Assembly: GCA_003344405.1 (NCBI GenBank)
Contig: NOWV01000026.1
Span: 1-64,000 of the forward strand
Length of the DNA stretch: 64,000 bases
Reading direction: 5' to 3'
Source of the DNA: Trichoplax sp. H2
Lineage: Eukaryota; Placozoa; Uniplacotomia; Trichoplacea
Shown here piece by piece: positions 37,401 through 49,570 of this stretch (positions are counted from its first letter, which is position 1; each line of letters starts with the position of its first letter). A program made the position numbers and the translations under genes. The notes beneath the pieces were generated by a model that was not told the origin of the DNA, ran no database searches, and saw only the letters and a list, made by a program, of their open reading frames with translations.

Positions 37401-39499
37401 CATAGTGTTAATTTCTGTAATAGTTTTAATCTGCCTCGTTACAAATTTCGATTTGTAACACAGATATATGGGCACCAGATTAGAAATAGTTGTCCAAAAA
37501 TGCTGTATTGTATTTTTAATGGCATGTTGCATCTCTGAGTGAACATAAAGTTAATTCGTAAACATTTCAAACTAAGTACACCCGGCCTTGACGTTCTATG
37601 TACTACAATACCTCCAGCAGAATACCCTTCTCTTCATCTATACGTGGTAGCTACGAATGAATATAATTCTGAAGCTACAACATTAGCCAATCGATAACTA
37701 TAAATCTATAGCATAGTCGTTGGGTATTAAAATACAGCTTGCAAAATAAAGTCAGTGAATATATCACTCAACCGGGATATTTTAACTTAGAATAATAATA
37801 CTGTGAACATTTACTGTTCAAATTCCTTCGATAATTAATTTTATCAACTAATTACAAATTAATGACTGCGATAAAATGCTGGCATAGACAAAGCTTAAAT
37901 CTACCCGAGTTAGTGTTTTAATACTACCATATTCATCATTTTACTAATCACGCCACCATCAACCAGTCACCAAATCAGGAACTGTTTCATCATGATCATT
38001 ATACACGTATCATCACTGACACAATAGATTTGTACGAAGTTGTGTATACGATCCTCTAATCCGCCAGTTGCATAAGGATTTACGTACTACAATCTTAGAT
38101 TTCAAATTTACAATTACATAAAAGTAAAGTGGTTGTACAAAATAGCACTCAACAAATTGATTAAAAATTAAAAATTAGATATATAGTATGAGAGTAGTAA
38201 CGAGGATTAGTACAAGTCTAAGTCTTCGAAACATAAGCGCATTTTTTAACATCATTTTAAATACACTTTATCGCAACCTAATTTCGTTTGTAAGCCTTAC
38301 ATTTATTATAGGAATAGGTATTGGCAGAGCTTAGTCGAATAATTTTCGTTCCATATTTTGATAACAATTGCTTGCGAGAAGTAAAATTTCTTAACACCTG
38401 AACATGAAATAACAGGTCTAAAGTAACCGTAATTAAGAGATTTAATGGGTTCCCTGGGTGACCCGAACCACAATATATATATTTTATTAATTATAGTTAG
38501 ATATACGCAGTTTTAATTTCTGCACTATATAAATGGTACTACATATCCGCAATGCAATATTACTATTATATCCATGATGGATGAAACTATCGCAAGAAAT
38601 CGTCATTGTTCGTATGAGCCAGTTATATTATATTATACATTACAGTAAATACTACGGTAGCTCATTTCGTGAAGTATTTCAGATACGCTTTTCCCTTCGA
38701 CTTTCGTTAACAGTACAAAGCAAAAAACGTTTATATAAAATTTAAGCCAATCTAATAAATTAGATAATTCGTAGACCTTGCCGATTTGACCAAAATTTCA
38801 TGTATAAAAGTTTTGCATTATACTGCTGACAAAGATCGACGAGAAAAGTTTGTCTAAAAAATTCTATTAATAAGATTAAACACGTTCACAATCTGTATAA
38901 ATTTATAAGATAATAAGTGTTATTTTGACTAACCTGGTTATTCACTGCTTTACGCAATATCACGGGCCTTCTGTTAGCGTATCTGTAAATATCAACACCC
39001 TCAGCTTTATCCAGATGCATAAAATGTAGTCTTACTAACTGTAAATTGCAAACATTATCTTATCGTCCATTGCCTACTTTAGTTACCCTCCTCCTTATAG
39101 TACCTGGTTAAAAACTCTTCTTGTTCTATAAGTGTATCTAAAACTTCGATATTACATTTCCTTGTTAAATTTGAGTAATCAATGGGTCCTTTTGGTGTAT
39201 ACCTAAAGAGAAATGATTGCAAATCTGCGAAATCAGATCTTTCATCCAATATCAATATCACAAATATGGCTGCAGCCGTCATGATTAACATACTCAAATG
39301 TGCAGTACAATACTATACTGATCAAAAATTTAAAATGCAATACAGTAATTATAATTTACCAGCCTCCATTATCCTCTATGCTTTGATAATAACGATGAAA
39401 ATCGTTTCCCAAACTAGGTTTAACAGTTAATACAATCAATACTACAGACAAAAATATCAAAGAAGCGCTCGAAAAGAATTTTCGATTTGAAACATCCAT
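34409..39499 (-). CDS. JMJD8: JmjC-domain protein JMJD8
   Basis: Exons in coding order: probable signal-peptide exon 39499-39360, an unresolved join, then 39038 (or 39034)-38934, 38397-38301, 36631-36563, 36290-36171, 35958-35891, 35569-35435, 34492-34409. From 38934 on, phases close and about 225 residues match the family. Visible motifs: RRPVILRKAV, RLSSANTYSYNK, TYYFFGDNNHTEWKTLF, PGSGVPFHFHGP, HWLLYPPNRKPQFDP, GWWHATINM and the C-terminal VFVSTFLSG. In mammals JMJD8 sits in the ER lumen and no demethylase activity is firmly assigned; the usual HxD metal motif here reads HFH, which fits a non-histone role. The first exon begins with a hydrophobic leader. One GC-AG intron. Tandem with Fcf2 on the same strand. 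Confidence 0.88.
35570..35890 (-). other. GC-AG intron in JMJD8
   Basis: Minus strand: the exon ends AAAAAAG (ETLHGKK) and the intron begins GCTAGA. The next exon opens HWLLYPP in phase 0. The nearest GT further on is in phase 1, so the GC donor is the only fit found. Confidence 0.75.
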
Positions 39500-39547
39500 G
39501 AGCTTCACTGCAGCTATGAGACAAAGATAAATTTAAAAAAACTTCAA

Positions 39548-39985
39548 AAAGTATACTGTACAGTATGCGGTAGGCAGTCTGTACCTCTATTATTTTACTC
39601 ACTGTCAGTTAATTCAAAATAAAATTTAATTTATTTATTTATTTATTAGAGATAGCTCTGTATAACCGTCGCTTTGGTGTTAAAATTTTCTGTATCAACC
39701 AACATGACGTTACAGTGTAATGTACGGTAGCTCACGGTAAAGTCAACACTACATACCGTACTGTACACTAAGTAATACTGTACTGTACACTGTACAGTAC
39801 TGTAAATCACTACTACTAATTTTTTAAATAACATCTACAATCTTGTATAACTATTTCCAAGCAGAACTTAGTAAGAGATAATAAGATTCAACATAATATT
39901 ACCTAAAACTTGGAAAAAGTCAGCCAATTTAAAATCGACCGTCTACATACTACTGTACAGTAAAGTACAGTATTGTACTATCATA
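39548..39985. repeat. (GTACW)n array E upstream of JMJD8
   Basis: Patches at 39551-39566, 39715-39805 and 39950-39985 begin about 50 bp upstream of the JMJD8 ATG on the minus strand. It is less dense than the other arrays but has the same lattice. Confidence 0.8.
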
Positions 39986-40837
39986 TCAAAGTGTTTTGCA
40001 CAATATTTTGACAGGGACCACTAAAGTAAAAATGTTATCCCTTATTTAGAAAACAGTTACGAAAGATCCATACTAAGTAGCCATTTTTCGATATTTACAA
40101 TCTCATCTGGTTAGAAAAGTTCGTCTGTCTGAGGGGGTGATCAGTTCAGGTCTTCTAGAAGTCCATGACTATACAATGCTCATAGCAATGACGAAATTTA
40201 AATTAAATGAGACGCCAAACTCAAAATACACGTTCTCTTTCACGAATTAGCTTTTCTCCTCGATCAAATAGTTATCGTTTGATTATAATTATCTAAACCA
40301 TTATGTTATATAGCATTTTTATCAAGTAGTTTGACTAAAAAATAATGAAATATCAAACGTGCACTGTTATACTAGATTAAGTGTAGAGCTTACAATCGCC
40401 CTCATTCGTAGATAAGATGATTCAGATGATTTATCGTTATCAACTACCAAGACACAACAGTAGGGTTGGGGTAAATGTATATATTATATATATATTTTAT
40501 TAATCCACATCGACATTTATTTTTTATAACTATCTGCGTTACTGTTGTGCACAATCTTACATCAGTAATACTGTACTGTATTAAAAGTACACAAGTTTTT
40601 AAATGCAACCCGATTATCTTCTTTTTTTTCAGAACTAGTTGTACATAACGGACAATTAGACAACGATCCCTAGACAAGTTTTTATTAATAAAAATCGAAG
40701 TTATCAAATCAACTAAATCAGTAAAGTAGCGAATTAGCTAGCATATCCGAATAGACACTAGAGCAATTGATCAAAGATTAGTCCTTAAATACACAGAACT
40801 ATAACAATATGAACAGAAATTTCTGTTTACATAATTA
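39986..40837. other. Intergenic between Fcf2 3' end and JMJD8 5' region
   Basis: AT-rich DNA with no exon or RNA gene recognised. It contains the likely 3' UTR of the Fcf2 gene. Confidence 0.5.
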
Positions 40838-43220
40838 TTAGACTTTTCCGAAACGGCGCATATTCTTTTTTTTATGGCGTCTTCTTAAATGTTGGATTTC
40901 CATAAATTTCTTTGTACAGTATCTATAGTAATTATATGAAATACAGTCAATTGCAAAACAAATATGGGTAAATACCAATCTCTATAAAACTTACTTTCTA
41001 AATTTAGTATCAACCAGAAAGTCCTCCACAGACATTCTATCACTTTTCCGAAATTGAGAAGAAAATAATCCTTTCGGTGTTTTAACAATTCTTGCCATCT
41101 AGGTAACGATAAGACACTTAAATTTTAGAATAAAACTGAACTATGAAGAGAGAATTAATATATTTAACCTGAAATAATTTCGGTGGATTTCGAAGAACCG
41201 TTTTATAGTGTCTTTTAGGATCCAAAACATGCCTCATCTTCAAGATCTCCAAATCTGCTTCCATTTCAGGTGTTAATGTTGCTGTGCCCGAGTTAGAATC
41301 TAGTAGTCTAACAGCCGTCGAACTAGCTTGATGTATCTAAATTAAGGTTGGATTGTGTGACGTAAGACCACATTACAGTACTGCAATTCTGTCATCAACC
41401 AAGAAGTAACAATCATAACCACTGAAATTCAGTGTAAAATTTTTAAGTACATATTCCGCATACGAAAATTTTTCCCCGTGCACGAACATTCGTATATCTT
41501 GCAATCACAGGCATTAATTATTTATATAATTATCATTAGTCTCAGTGTAATTTAGTACATAATGGGAAACTAGAATAATATTGCATGTGTGTACATGCCT
41601 TCCATGCTTATAGTTATTCAAGAGCATGAATTGTACTCCTAATTTTATAGAGAGACCCGTTAAACATATAATTGTATGATTCCTTCTACTGTATACTGTA
41701 TGGATAATTATATAACATAAGGTATTTGAATACTTAAACCTGAGTGCAATCGCTACTGTAGAGTCTTTACATTGTCAGTAATTCCGTCGATCGTGATTTG
41801 CTTGTATCTTACTTTCATCAGTCTCAGATAGCTGCACTTTGCACGCTAAGTGTTACCAGAATAATTTATTGGACAGCTATTCAAAATGTCTATCCCTAGT
41901 TTCCGACCACACTGTACTAACATCAGCATTTCGTACCTACCTATTCCTTAGCCGCAGATACTCGTACTACACACGCCTTTCCAAGAAGCGAAATAATAGA
42001 CTACACTAAATTAGCCTATAAACTGAACCATTTACGACCAATGTTTATAGATACCATACCCTGTGGTAGTTGCACTATAACACATATTATACCAAGGACC
42101 TTACTCCTTCCTCTATACAAGTCCCTTATTATAACGCATATGCAAAATTTAATAACTGCAATAGAGTAGATTTTATACAGCAGGTATTATCATTCAAATC
42201 TTCCATCATTATCACACTTAGCTTAAGTCATCGACCGCTAGAACCCAATGTTCTAGTGGTCCATGACTAAGTGTACAGTAGCAGAATAAATAATTTGGCT
42301 CTCGCTTTTCAAATGGATGATGATTTCTAATCCATCGTATAGTTCATATGAAGATACTGCATGTAATTAACGAAAAACTCCGACGAATTTGCTATATAAC
42401 ATGTATAAGTAAACTAGAGTCTGAGTGTCCAAAAGGCAAATGTGTATAATTACTGTATTGATACCCAGGTTTTCACTAAGCTAGTGAATACTCGTACACC
42501 GAGAACATGTCGTATAACCCATAATTATAATACTGTGTTATAGTGCCTTTCATTTATATTATTATTCCGAAAATAGAAGTTATTATGTTCGCATTTAAAT
42601 ACAGTACACGATAATGTACTTATATTTCTCTAGTTAGGGGAGCTATGATCATCGAAATTTATGAACCATAAAATCGCATAAAGATTTGTAATTAATATGT
42701 GATTAGACTGCTATTACTCTGTTATAATTCGTCTTACTTTCTTTCTACTGACTGCTTTTACCACTTTTGGAGTCTTCGCCACATGATTAAGTTGTTGTGT
42801 CATCATACAGTCGTCATCAGAACGTAATATTCCTGGAGAGTCTGCGTTAAGATCTACTCCTAGCACTGGTAAAGATTTGCTGCAAGAGAACAATAGATAA
42901 GACAATTATATTTTTAAGATTTGAGGTAGTTAAATAAAAATAGAGCATACCTACTGTACTAGTACGAGTACTGCATATGAAAAATATATTATTCAGTAAA
43001 GCAATACCATAAATATTTTTGCAATTTTTAATTACGCCGCATTGTATTCCAAATAGTTCGTGACTTACTAAATACTCAAATGACGGGATGGTGACATATT
43101 CACTCCTTTGTCATCTTTCATAATTTCATATAAAACGACATCGATCGATTTTCGTAAATCACTTTCAGTAGCTTGGATCACTGGTTCTACTGTTGCTTTC
43201 TTTCGCGATAAGCCGACCAT
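40838..43220 (-). CDS. DNTTIP2: Fcf2 pre-rRNA processing protein (DNTTIP2/TdIF2 family)
   Basis: Exons: 43220-43069, 42879-42738, 41845-41813 (tentative microexon), 41336-41169, 41098-40995, 40922-40838; about 227 residues. This is close to yeast Fcf2 (217) and far shorter than vertebrate DNTTIP2, which has a long acidic N-terminus. The Fcf2 domain is clear: LTPEMEADLEILKMRHVLDP then KRHYKTVLRNPPKLFQ, then SSQFRKSDRMSVEDFL, then TKFRKYCTKKFMEIQ, and a basic tail (LRRRHKKKNMRRF) suited to the nucleolus. Fcf2 acts in early cleavages of the 18S rRNA precursor within the SSU processome. The N-terminal part (from MVGLSRKKATVEP) is joined by phase and by a clean acceptor. Head-to-head with PIGC. 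Confidence 0.9.
42226..42268. other. Hairpin in an Fcf2 intron
   Basis: 19-base arms at 42226-42244 and 42250-42268 pair with two mismatches around a 5-base loop (CCAAT). The right arm shares TTCTAG and GTCCATGACTA with 40154-40175, so it may be a small dispersed element. Confidence 0.5.
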
Positions 43221-43848
43221 AATTCTCTCTATACTGTTTGTAGTGTACGCATACGAACTTGCTGTAATAATTATATACTGTATAACTAAAATTATTTAAT
43301 AGACCAACGGACTCTCAAATCTCACATTTAAATAGATACTTTTATACTTTAATTCTATGCAAAATTAAGGTAATCGTCTTCATGATTATTCCGTAAAAAT
43401 GATATTGTAATTTACTGTACTGTACTTTACTATACTATATAGTTAGCATACTGTACAGTGTACAGTACAGTAGTAAAAAATTTTAGACACGATTGTACAG
43501 TACGGTACGATTCATGAATGATACTGTAAACACTGAAAGGTTACTGTACTGTACATGAGTTAGTTACTGTACTGTACTATACTTCCCGTTGTGGGAACCA
43601 CGACGTCGCTCATATGCTAATTTCATTTAAAAAATTCAATCATATCCTATCCTGTACGGTGTTACTACACACTCACACAATGCTGCCCAAATGCCTAAAT
43701 GCGACAATATTACAGCTACTCAATTTTCGAAAGCACTGATCTTGCTTCCTTTTATCATATAACGGTAATATGGTACACACGTAAAAGATAAACTGCAGCA
43801 GAGTTCTAACATTTACTATACTGTATTTTTATCAATACCTGTTGTACC
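43221..43848. promoter_or_regulatory. Divergent promoter interval, Fcf2/PIGC, with array F
   Basis: 628 bp between two start codons facing away from each other. The (GTACW)n array covers about 43415-43580, with shorter patches to either side, and lies about 195 bp from the Fcf2 ATG and 270 bp from the PIGC ATG. Promoter role inferred from layout. Confidence 0.65.
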
Positions 43849-46800
43849 ATGGACAGCCGTTCGAAATGGAGGAAGATACTCTACAAAAGCCAGCCATATC
43901 CCGACAATTTTGTAGATGGATCCTTTTTACAATTATTAGAGAAGAATCGTAAGCTAAGCTTATCTTGATAACATTGATTACTGTACGCTATTAACCGTGC
44001 AATAAATACAGTACATTATACTGCATAAGTACAGCATTGCAACTTTTACGTACAGTTCTATATAGTTATATATAGTAAAGAAAATACTGTACATGTTGCG
44101 TTAAGGTTAAGCCGCATGTAAACAAATATCGTATTTCCCGAAGTATTTCAGAAATAGTTAACTCATTCATTTTTTAATAAACATTTAATTAACTGCCTGA
44201 CGTCGAATTTGGAACGTAATGAGCGGGTTCAACTAGTACAGTATTATATAAAAAGTTTGTGCGTGAAGTTTTTCGTCCGACTAGCTATCAATGAACAGAG
44301 TCCGTGGGCATACACTGGTTTCCTTAAAATTTATTTATTTTATATCTAATTTCAAATTACCGTACCTTGAGACTCGTAAGCTTTACTCTATTGCTAAATG
44401 ATAACGCTCACCAATGAGTAAATTCAGTAGCATGGCCGAACATCATGTCACTACACTATCAGCTCACACGTAGGTTTAAAAATCCATGCTTTAAGTAGCA
44501 ATATTTCACGATCAATTTCAAGTGTTTCCTTACTTAGAAATCGGGATCGGAGCCTCACTGCATCGATCTCGGTGACAGTTTTGGATATTACTATCTGTGT
44601 GCAGTACAATATTACATCTCCTCATTCTTCCGAGATAACTTCACTAGTGAATCATTTATTTTCGGTGTTTCTCTCTTCAGGCCATATCCGCAATCATAGT
44701 TTATCCCAGATTTTTGGCAAGGCTGGACTTATCTCACAACAAATAAGCAGGTAATTTTGTGATTGTTACACAAAATCAAAATAACTAAATGAAAATGAAT
44801 AGCTAAAAATTAACTGTTGTAGTAGTAAAGTATTATAATGACTAATAAATTGCACTCGTATTTTTCGACTAGCGTGTTCATATTCGTTGCGATGTTTGCG
44901 TATATGCAAAGGAAATTCCTCTCTCCATATCTTCTAATTGGAATCTCGTCAACTTTAACAGTTGGTGGATATATAATAGTAGTCATGGATAGTAATACTT
45001 CTCCAGCTGGAAGAATGAACAGAACTCGTTAGTATATGCCCCTTTGGAGAGTAATTTTTCCTGATGAAGTTTCAGTTTCTTTATTAATAAATGTTGGATA
45101 TGAATATCCTTGTAAAGTATTTGCAGTAGAGTACTACCACATTTCATAATGATTATAGTACTATGCGAGTATACTGTAGCAGCCTTTACAACAAATTGAT
45201 AACAACAATTTTACATTCATATATTATCGTATCTAAATATCTTTTGATTACTTAAAAATCAACTCGTCTGAAATCTATAATTAGCTAGCAGAATTTAATG
45301 GAATACCTGATGAGAATGACTATATGCGTAATTTTTACACGGCATTCTTCGTTTTCATATTTCAAATTATCAAATTAAAGTTTAAGTTAGAAAATATACC
45401 TACACTGATTAATATAGAAACTTCATATTTCACGTCGCTGCTTATTTACAGATGTGGACGATGTAAGGTGTTCTTTGCTTTTGGCTGGATTTTTGTTTGG
45501 ATTCTCATCAATACTCCGAACATTGACCTATACCATTTGCAGCGATACAATCTACTCAATAGCGGTAATACTGACTACATCCTAAATTTATCAGAAATTA
45601 TTACTATATTTAGGAACTTATCTAAATCGTTAACTTGTAAATACCATAACCCACAGAACCGAAAATTTTTACGCCATATCTTACGTCATATGAAGTTACT
45701 CGCGAATCTATTTAAACATGATACTTTACAAACTATAAGTGAACGCGATCTCCAGCATATGCAACTGGATGTAATACTTTAGCCAATGATTAATTTTATA
45801 ATACTCGCTATAATCCTCAATTCCCAATCAGATTTGATAGATGTATCTAATGCAATGCCTCGTATTCGTCTCTCTTCCATTACAGTTGCTAAGTGATCTT
45901 GGAGTAAGTATCTGATCCTTATTCTGTTCCTTGTAGGTTCTAATGTTTGTATGCCATCTTGTCTTTCATGACTATGGATATGACCAAGCAGACACGTGAG
46001 GGCTAATATATGAATAGAGCATTTATTATAATCTTATAATAGTTTTATACCTAATTCAAAGCAATGATTAGTGATTACCTTGATGTTCATCAATATATCA
46101 AAATTTCTAGAACAGGAAAAATATTTCATTTTGATGACATTTGATTGCCATTTTGTCTTCGCTTTTAATGTCAGTTATACTATATTTAACAACTTGATAT
46201 ATTACAGTATTGATTAAGATTTACGATCCTATAACTGCTATTATGTTTTGATATTCAATTTGTACATACCCATTTTGAATGCTCGGTGAATTAACGATGA
46301 CTTATTATAAGGATTATGCATTAACAATTCATAACTGTTCATTCACACCGTTTATTAATTAGTATATCTATTTCCAACTTAAGTTTAGATGATTAAAACC
46401 TTAAATAATGACTTTAGACATTACGATGTATCGGTAAATCTACTCATTCATTAAAGACCTTGAGGTAATTAGCATGCGATTATAAGTACCAGTGTAATAC
46501 TTTCATGCACTCACAGGATAAAGCTTACTAAGTAAGAAAATATAAAAAGTAAAGCAGTTTATTACATTTTGATATCACGAACCTCTAGTAGATGCCATCT
46601 AATCGATATTTAAATATACACGCGGTAAATATTAGGACAATGAATACAGCGATTATATTTAGCTGCTTAGTAATATTTTACATACAATTTGAGATTTAGC
46701 AATTTATTACGATTACTTATCATGCCTAGCCTGGCTAATTGTGTGAATGTTTAGATTTATCCGAGTCAGAATCTAATCTCAGGCAATACCATTCCTATTA

Positions 46801-48009
46801 CAACCGAAATACTATGAATGTAAATGATTACTTCGCATAAATTGCTACCCGAACATATCTAGTCTGCTTAATTTACAAATTCCTATAATTGAATACCGTC
46901 TATGCTATTTATTAACAAGTTTTTGACAGCAGATAAATTAAAAGTCTTGTTAGTTAAAATTGCTTTATTAGATCTCCGATGAGTAGCCCATGAGACAATA
47001 TCAACAATCAACCTTTACATACGATCACACCGTGAATCTGTGATATACCCGTAAATAATTAGAAACAGCACACAACAATACTCTGAAGTCTGTCGAGTAT
47101 ACGCAGTTGTTTGTTGTCTCTGTCATAAACCTGATCTATAAGGCAGGATTACGCGTTTGCTACCAAATACAGTTCCATGCGTGTACGTACAATATTGGCA
47201 GCTGCTGATATTCTACGCAAGTGTTCTACTCATATTGCCCTAAAATAATATCGTTTTACTTAGATAATGTGTCAAACGAAATAGTAAGTGTTTTGATATT
47301 GCATAAAAATTTATACTAAACCTACCAATCTATTTACATTCATATAGGGTGTATTCTTCAGTCTTCGCATCAGTATGTCTAGCCTCGAGATTACCAACTT
47401 TGGAGCATACTTTTGCAACTATTCTATTCGGTTTTCAAATTTTCTCACTTTTGCCTGTCTTCAGAAGTAAATATCAGGTGCGATATATCTCGGATACAGA
47501 ATTATAACATGACTTGATACTTCATTTTTGGCAAGTTCTATTCTTGACTAAAAATAGTGAATTACTTTACCAAGTATATCTTTGTTATATACGCGTATGT
47601 CCATGGTCTTAATGTACATTAGTTCACTCTGATATATTGCTCTAGAGTTCCATTGCCATTCATAATGCATAGTACAGTATATCTGATATAATTCTTTATT
47701 CAATTTTTTTTTTATACTTTCAGAAAAAACACGACAGCCGACGGAAATTGTTAACATCTTTGACATTTGTAGTATGTCTCATATGCTTATGTGCTATCAA
47801 GATAGATTATGCATTACTATTCTTAATCTTACAATTTTGTATCATGGTGCTTTGTCCTCTATGGCTACATCGATTGCAAGCATTTAAAGAGTTAGTAAAG
47901 CATTTTATGTCGCCTATGGTAGATTAAAGTCGTAAAATGATTAATGGAAAGTATTTATTGTTGCAGTAATATTCACGGACCTTGGGATGAAGCAATAATT
48001 GTTGAATAG
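43849..48009 (+). CDS. PIGC: GPI-GlcNAc transferase subunit PIG-C
   Basis: Exons: 43849-43948, 44681-44750, 44873-45027, 45452-45564, 45937-45995, one small exon not securely placed (candidate 46635-46660), 47362-47477, 47724-47890, 47967-48009; about 275-290 residues against 297 in human. N-terminus: [18 protein letters not shown]. Hydrophobic segments then follow in the family order: [85 protein letters not shown]. The C-terminus NIHGPWDEA is diagnostic. PIG-C is part of the ER complex that starts GPI anchor synthesis by adding GlcNAc to phosphatidylinositol. The longest open frame over the fourth exon is an out-of-frame shadow. Confidence 0.93.
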
Positions 48010-49570
48010 AAAATGTTCTGAAAATTTTAATGATAAAACTAATTCAAATGATGAAGCATACCTCCAATTGATGAAATTAATGATGATAGTTAGCTGAATA
48101 CCGAGTTATATTAACTGTAAATAAGAACCGTTTCCAATGTACTATGATAATTGTTATGAATTATATTCATTAGTGGACGTGCCACTTCTAAAAATCCTTG
48201 ATCATATGTAACATATAACTACATTTTCATTATTTGATAGACGCAACTTAAACTAGCTTAATGAGCTTCCATACCAGTATCAGACATCGGATGAGAGAAA
48301 GAACAGTATTTGATCATGTCTTTTAAATATTTAATGTTTTTAAAATTGAGTAATGCAAGCGGCGTGTTATTACCTTGTACATTTTCATTGCTCTCTGCTA
48401 TATCATGTACCTATACATAATTCCGATAATGCAAAAATATATACATGTAATGAGTTAGAAGACCCTATGCACCCTAATAAATAATCGCCGGCCTACGCAT
48501 AAATCATATCCGAGGTGGACAAGACTTTACTATGACCCTAAATTTTAAAACCAAAATGATTTCATGTTAACTAGTCCGAAAGCCTTCTCGCGACCCAAAG
48601 GTCTACAAAATCTGTTGTGCTTAGTCCCATCCCTTTTATTCGGCAGTGAAATACTTGATCACCAGTCCTACCCAGAAGTATGCGTTTGCGTCGTCCCTAC
48701 TGATACGTTGTTCGTGTGAAATGGTAAAATATACCATATCTATGCGTAAATATAGTAACTGATTGTCTTTGACATACAGTACAGTACATCAAATGACTAG
48801 TGGAACTGCTTACGATACTTCGCCTGCTTGTTTACTAAGTAAATTATTTCACTATTCTATCCTACAATAGTACTTACTAATTAATTAATAAAGCACTTAA
48901 ACCGAAAATCGAATACGTAGAACTTCTGACCAAAGTATCTCATGCGAGTAATAAATTAAAGCAGCTACAGTTTTCAGTAGCAGTAAACATTTGTTGACTC
49001 ATGAATGTAAAAAGTATGACCCAGTAACAAGAGTGTTAGTACTATGGTCGTATATTCGTAATAACAATGTCGCACTTTGCAAACAAAGTGAAAGTGACAA
49101 TTAATCTCCATTTACCAAGCTTTGTGCGATGGAAGAGTCTCTTAATCAATCGTAAATAGTACATGAATAGCTCAGTCTGTAAAATAAAATGCAGCACTAA
49201 AATCTTAACCTCTATCATCTACCACCAAATAATATTAGATACCAGATACCTTTCAATTATTCAGTCACATCTGATCAACTATATCCTGAAGGTATTTTAC
49301 TCTAAGTTCCAGTTACCGCTTGTTTATGAACTTACAATTTAGCCCCACGGTACTGTTAATCAAAATCCATATGGCATAAATGCACACTTCTTGTAAAGCA
49401 ATTTAGTCAAATTCAAGTTTTTGTTGGTCGTTATAAATAGTACATAGTAAGAATGTATTTTAAAGAAAAGTGGTGTTAAAAAGGCTGAACGCTATGTAAG
49501 TTCTATCAACGCCATATTTGTTATTTAAATAGCATTCCAAGTTTCCAACATACAGTATGAGCAACAACAA
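48010..49570. other. Convergent 3' intergenic interval, PIGC/WDR31
   Basis: 1.56 kb between facing stop codons. One isolated GTAC patch (48773-48788); otherwise nothing recognised. Confidence 0.55.

Noticed and set aside
37317-37403. A signal-peptide-like exon (MILLSGLSSLIFAYS) as the start of JMJD8
   Set aside because: Better-matching JMJD8 exons (RRPVIL and SSANTYSY segments) lie upstream at 38.3-39.0 kb, so this stretch is inside an intron.
39079-39297. A 72-residue minus-strand open frame between the JMJD8 leader exon and its body
   Set aside because: It has no counterpart in JMJD8 proteins, and the intron left after its donor would be only about 20 bp. It may be chance, although it could hide a short linking exon.
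39625-39650. TTTA microsatellite
   Set aside because: Short simple repeat with no feature of interest.
45324-45782. A 152-residue plus-strand open frame
   Set aside because: The region is PIGC exon 45452-45564 in a different frame. The family match lies in that other frame.
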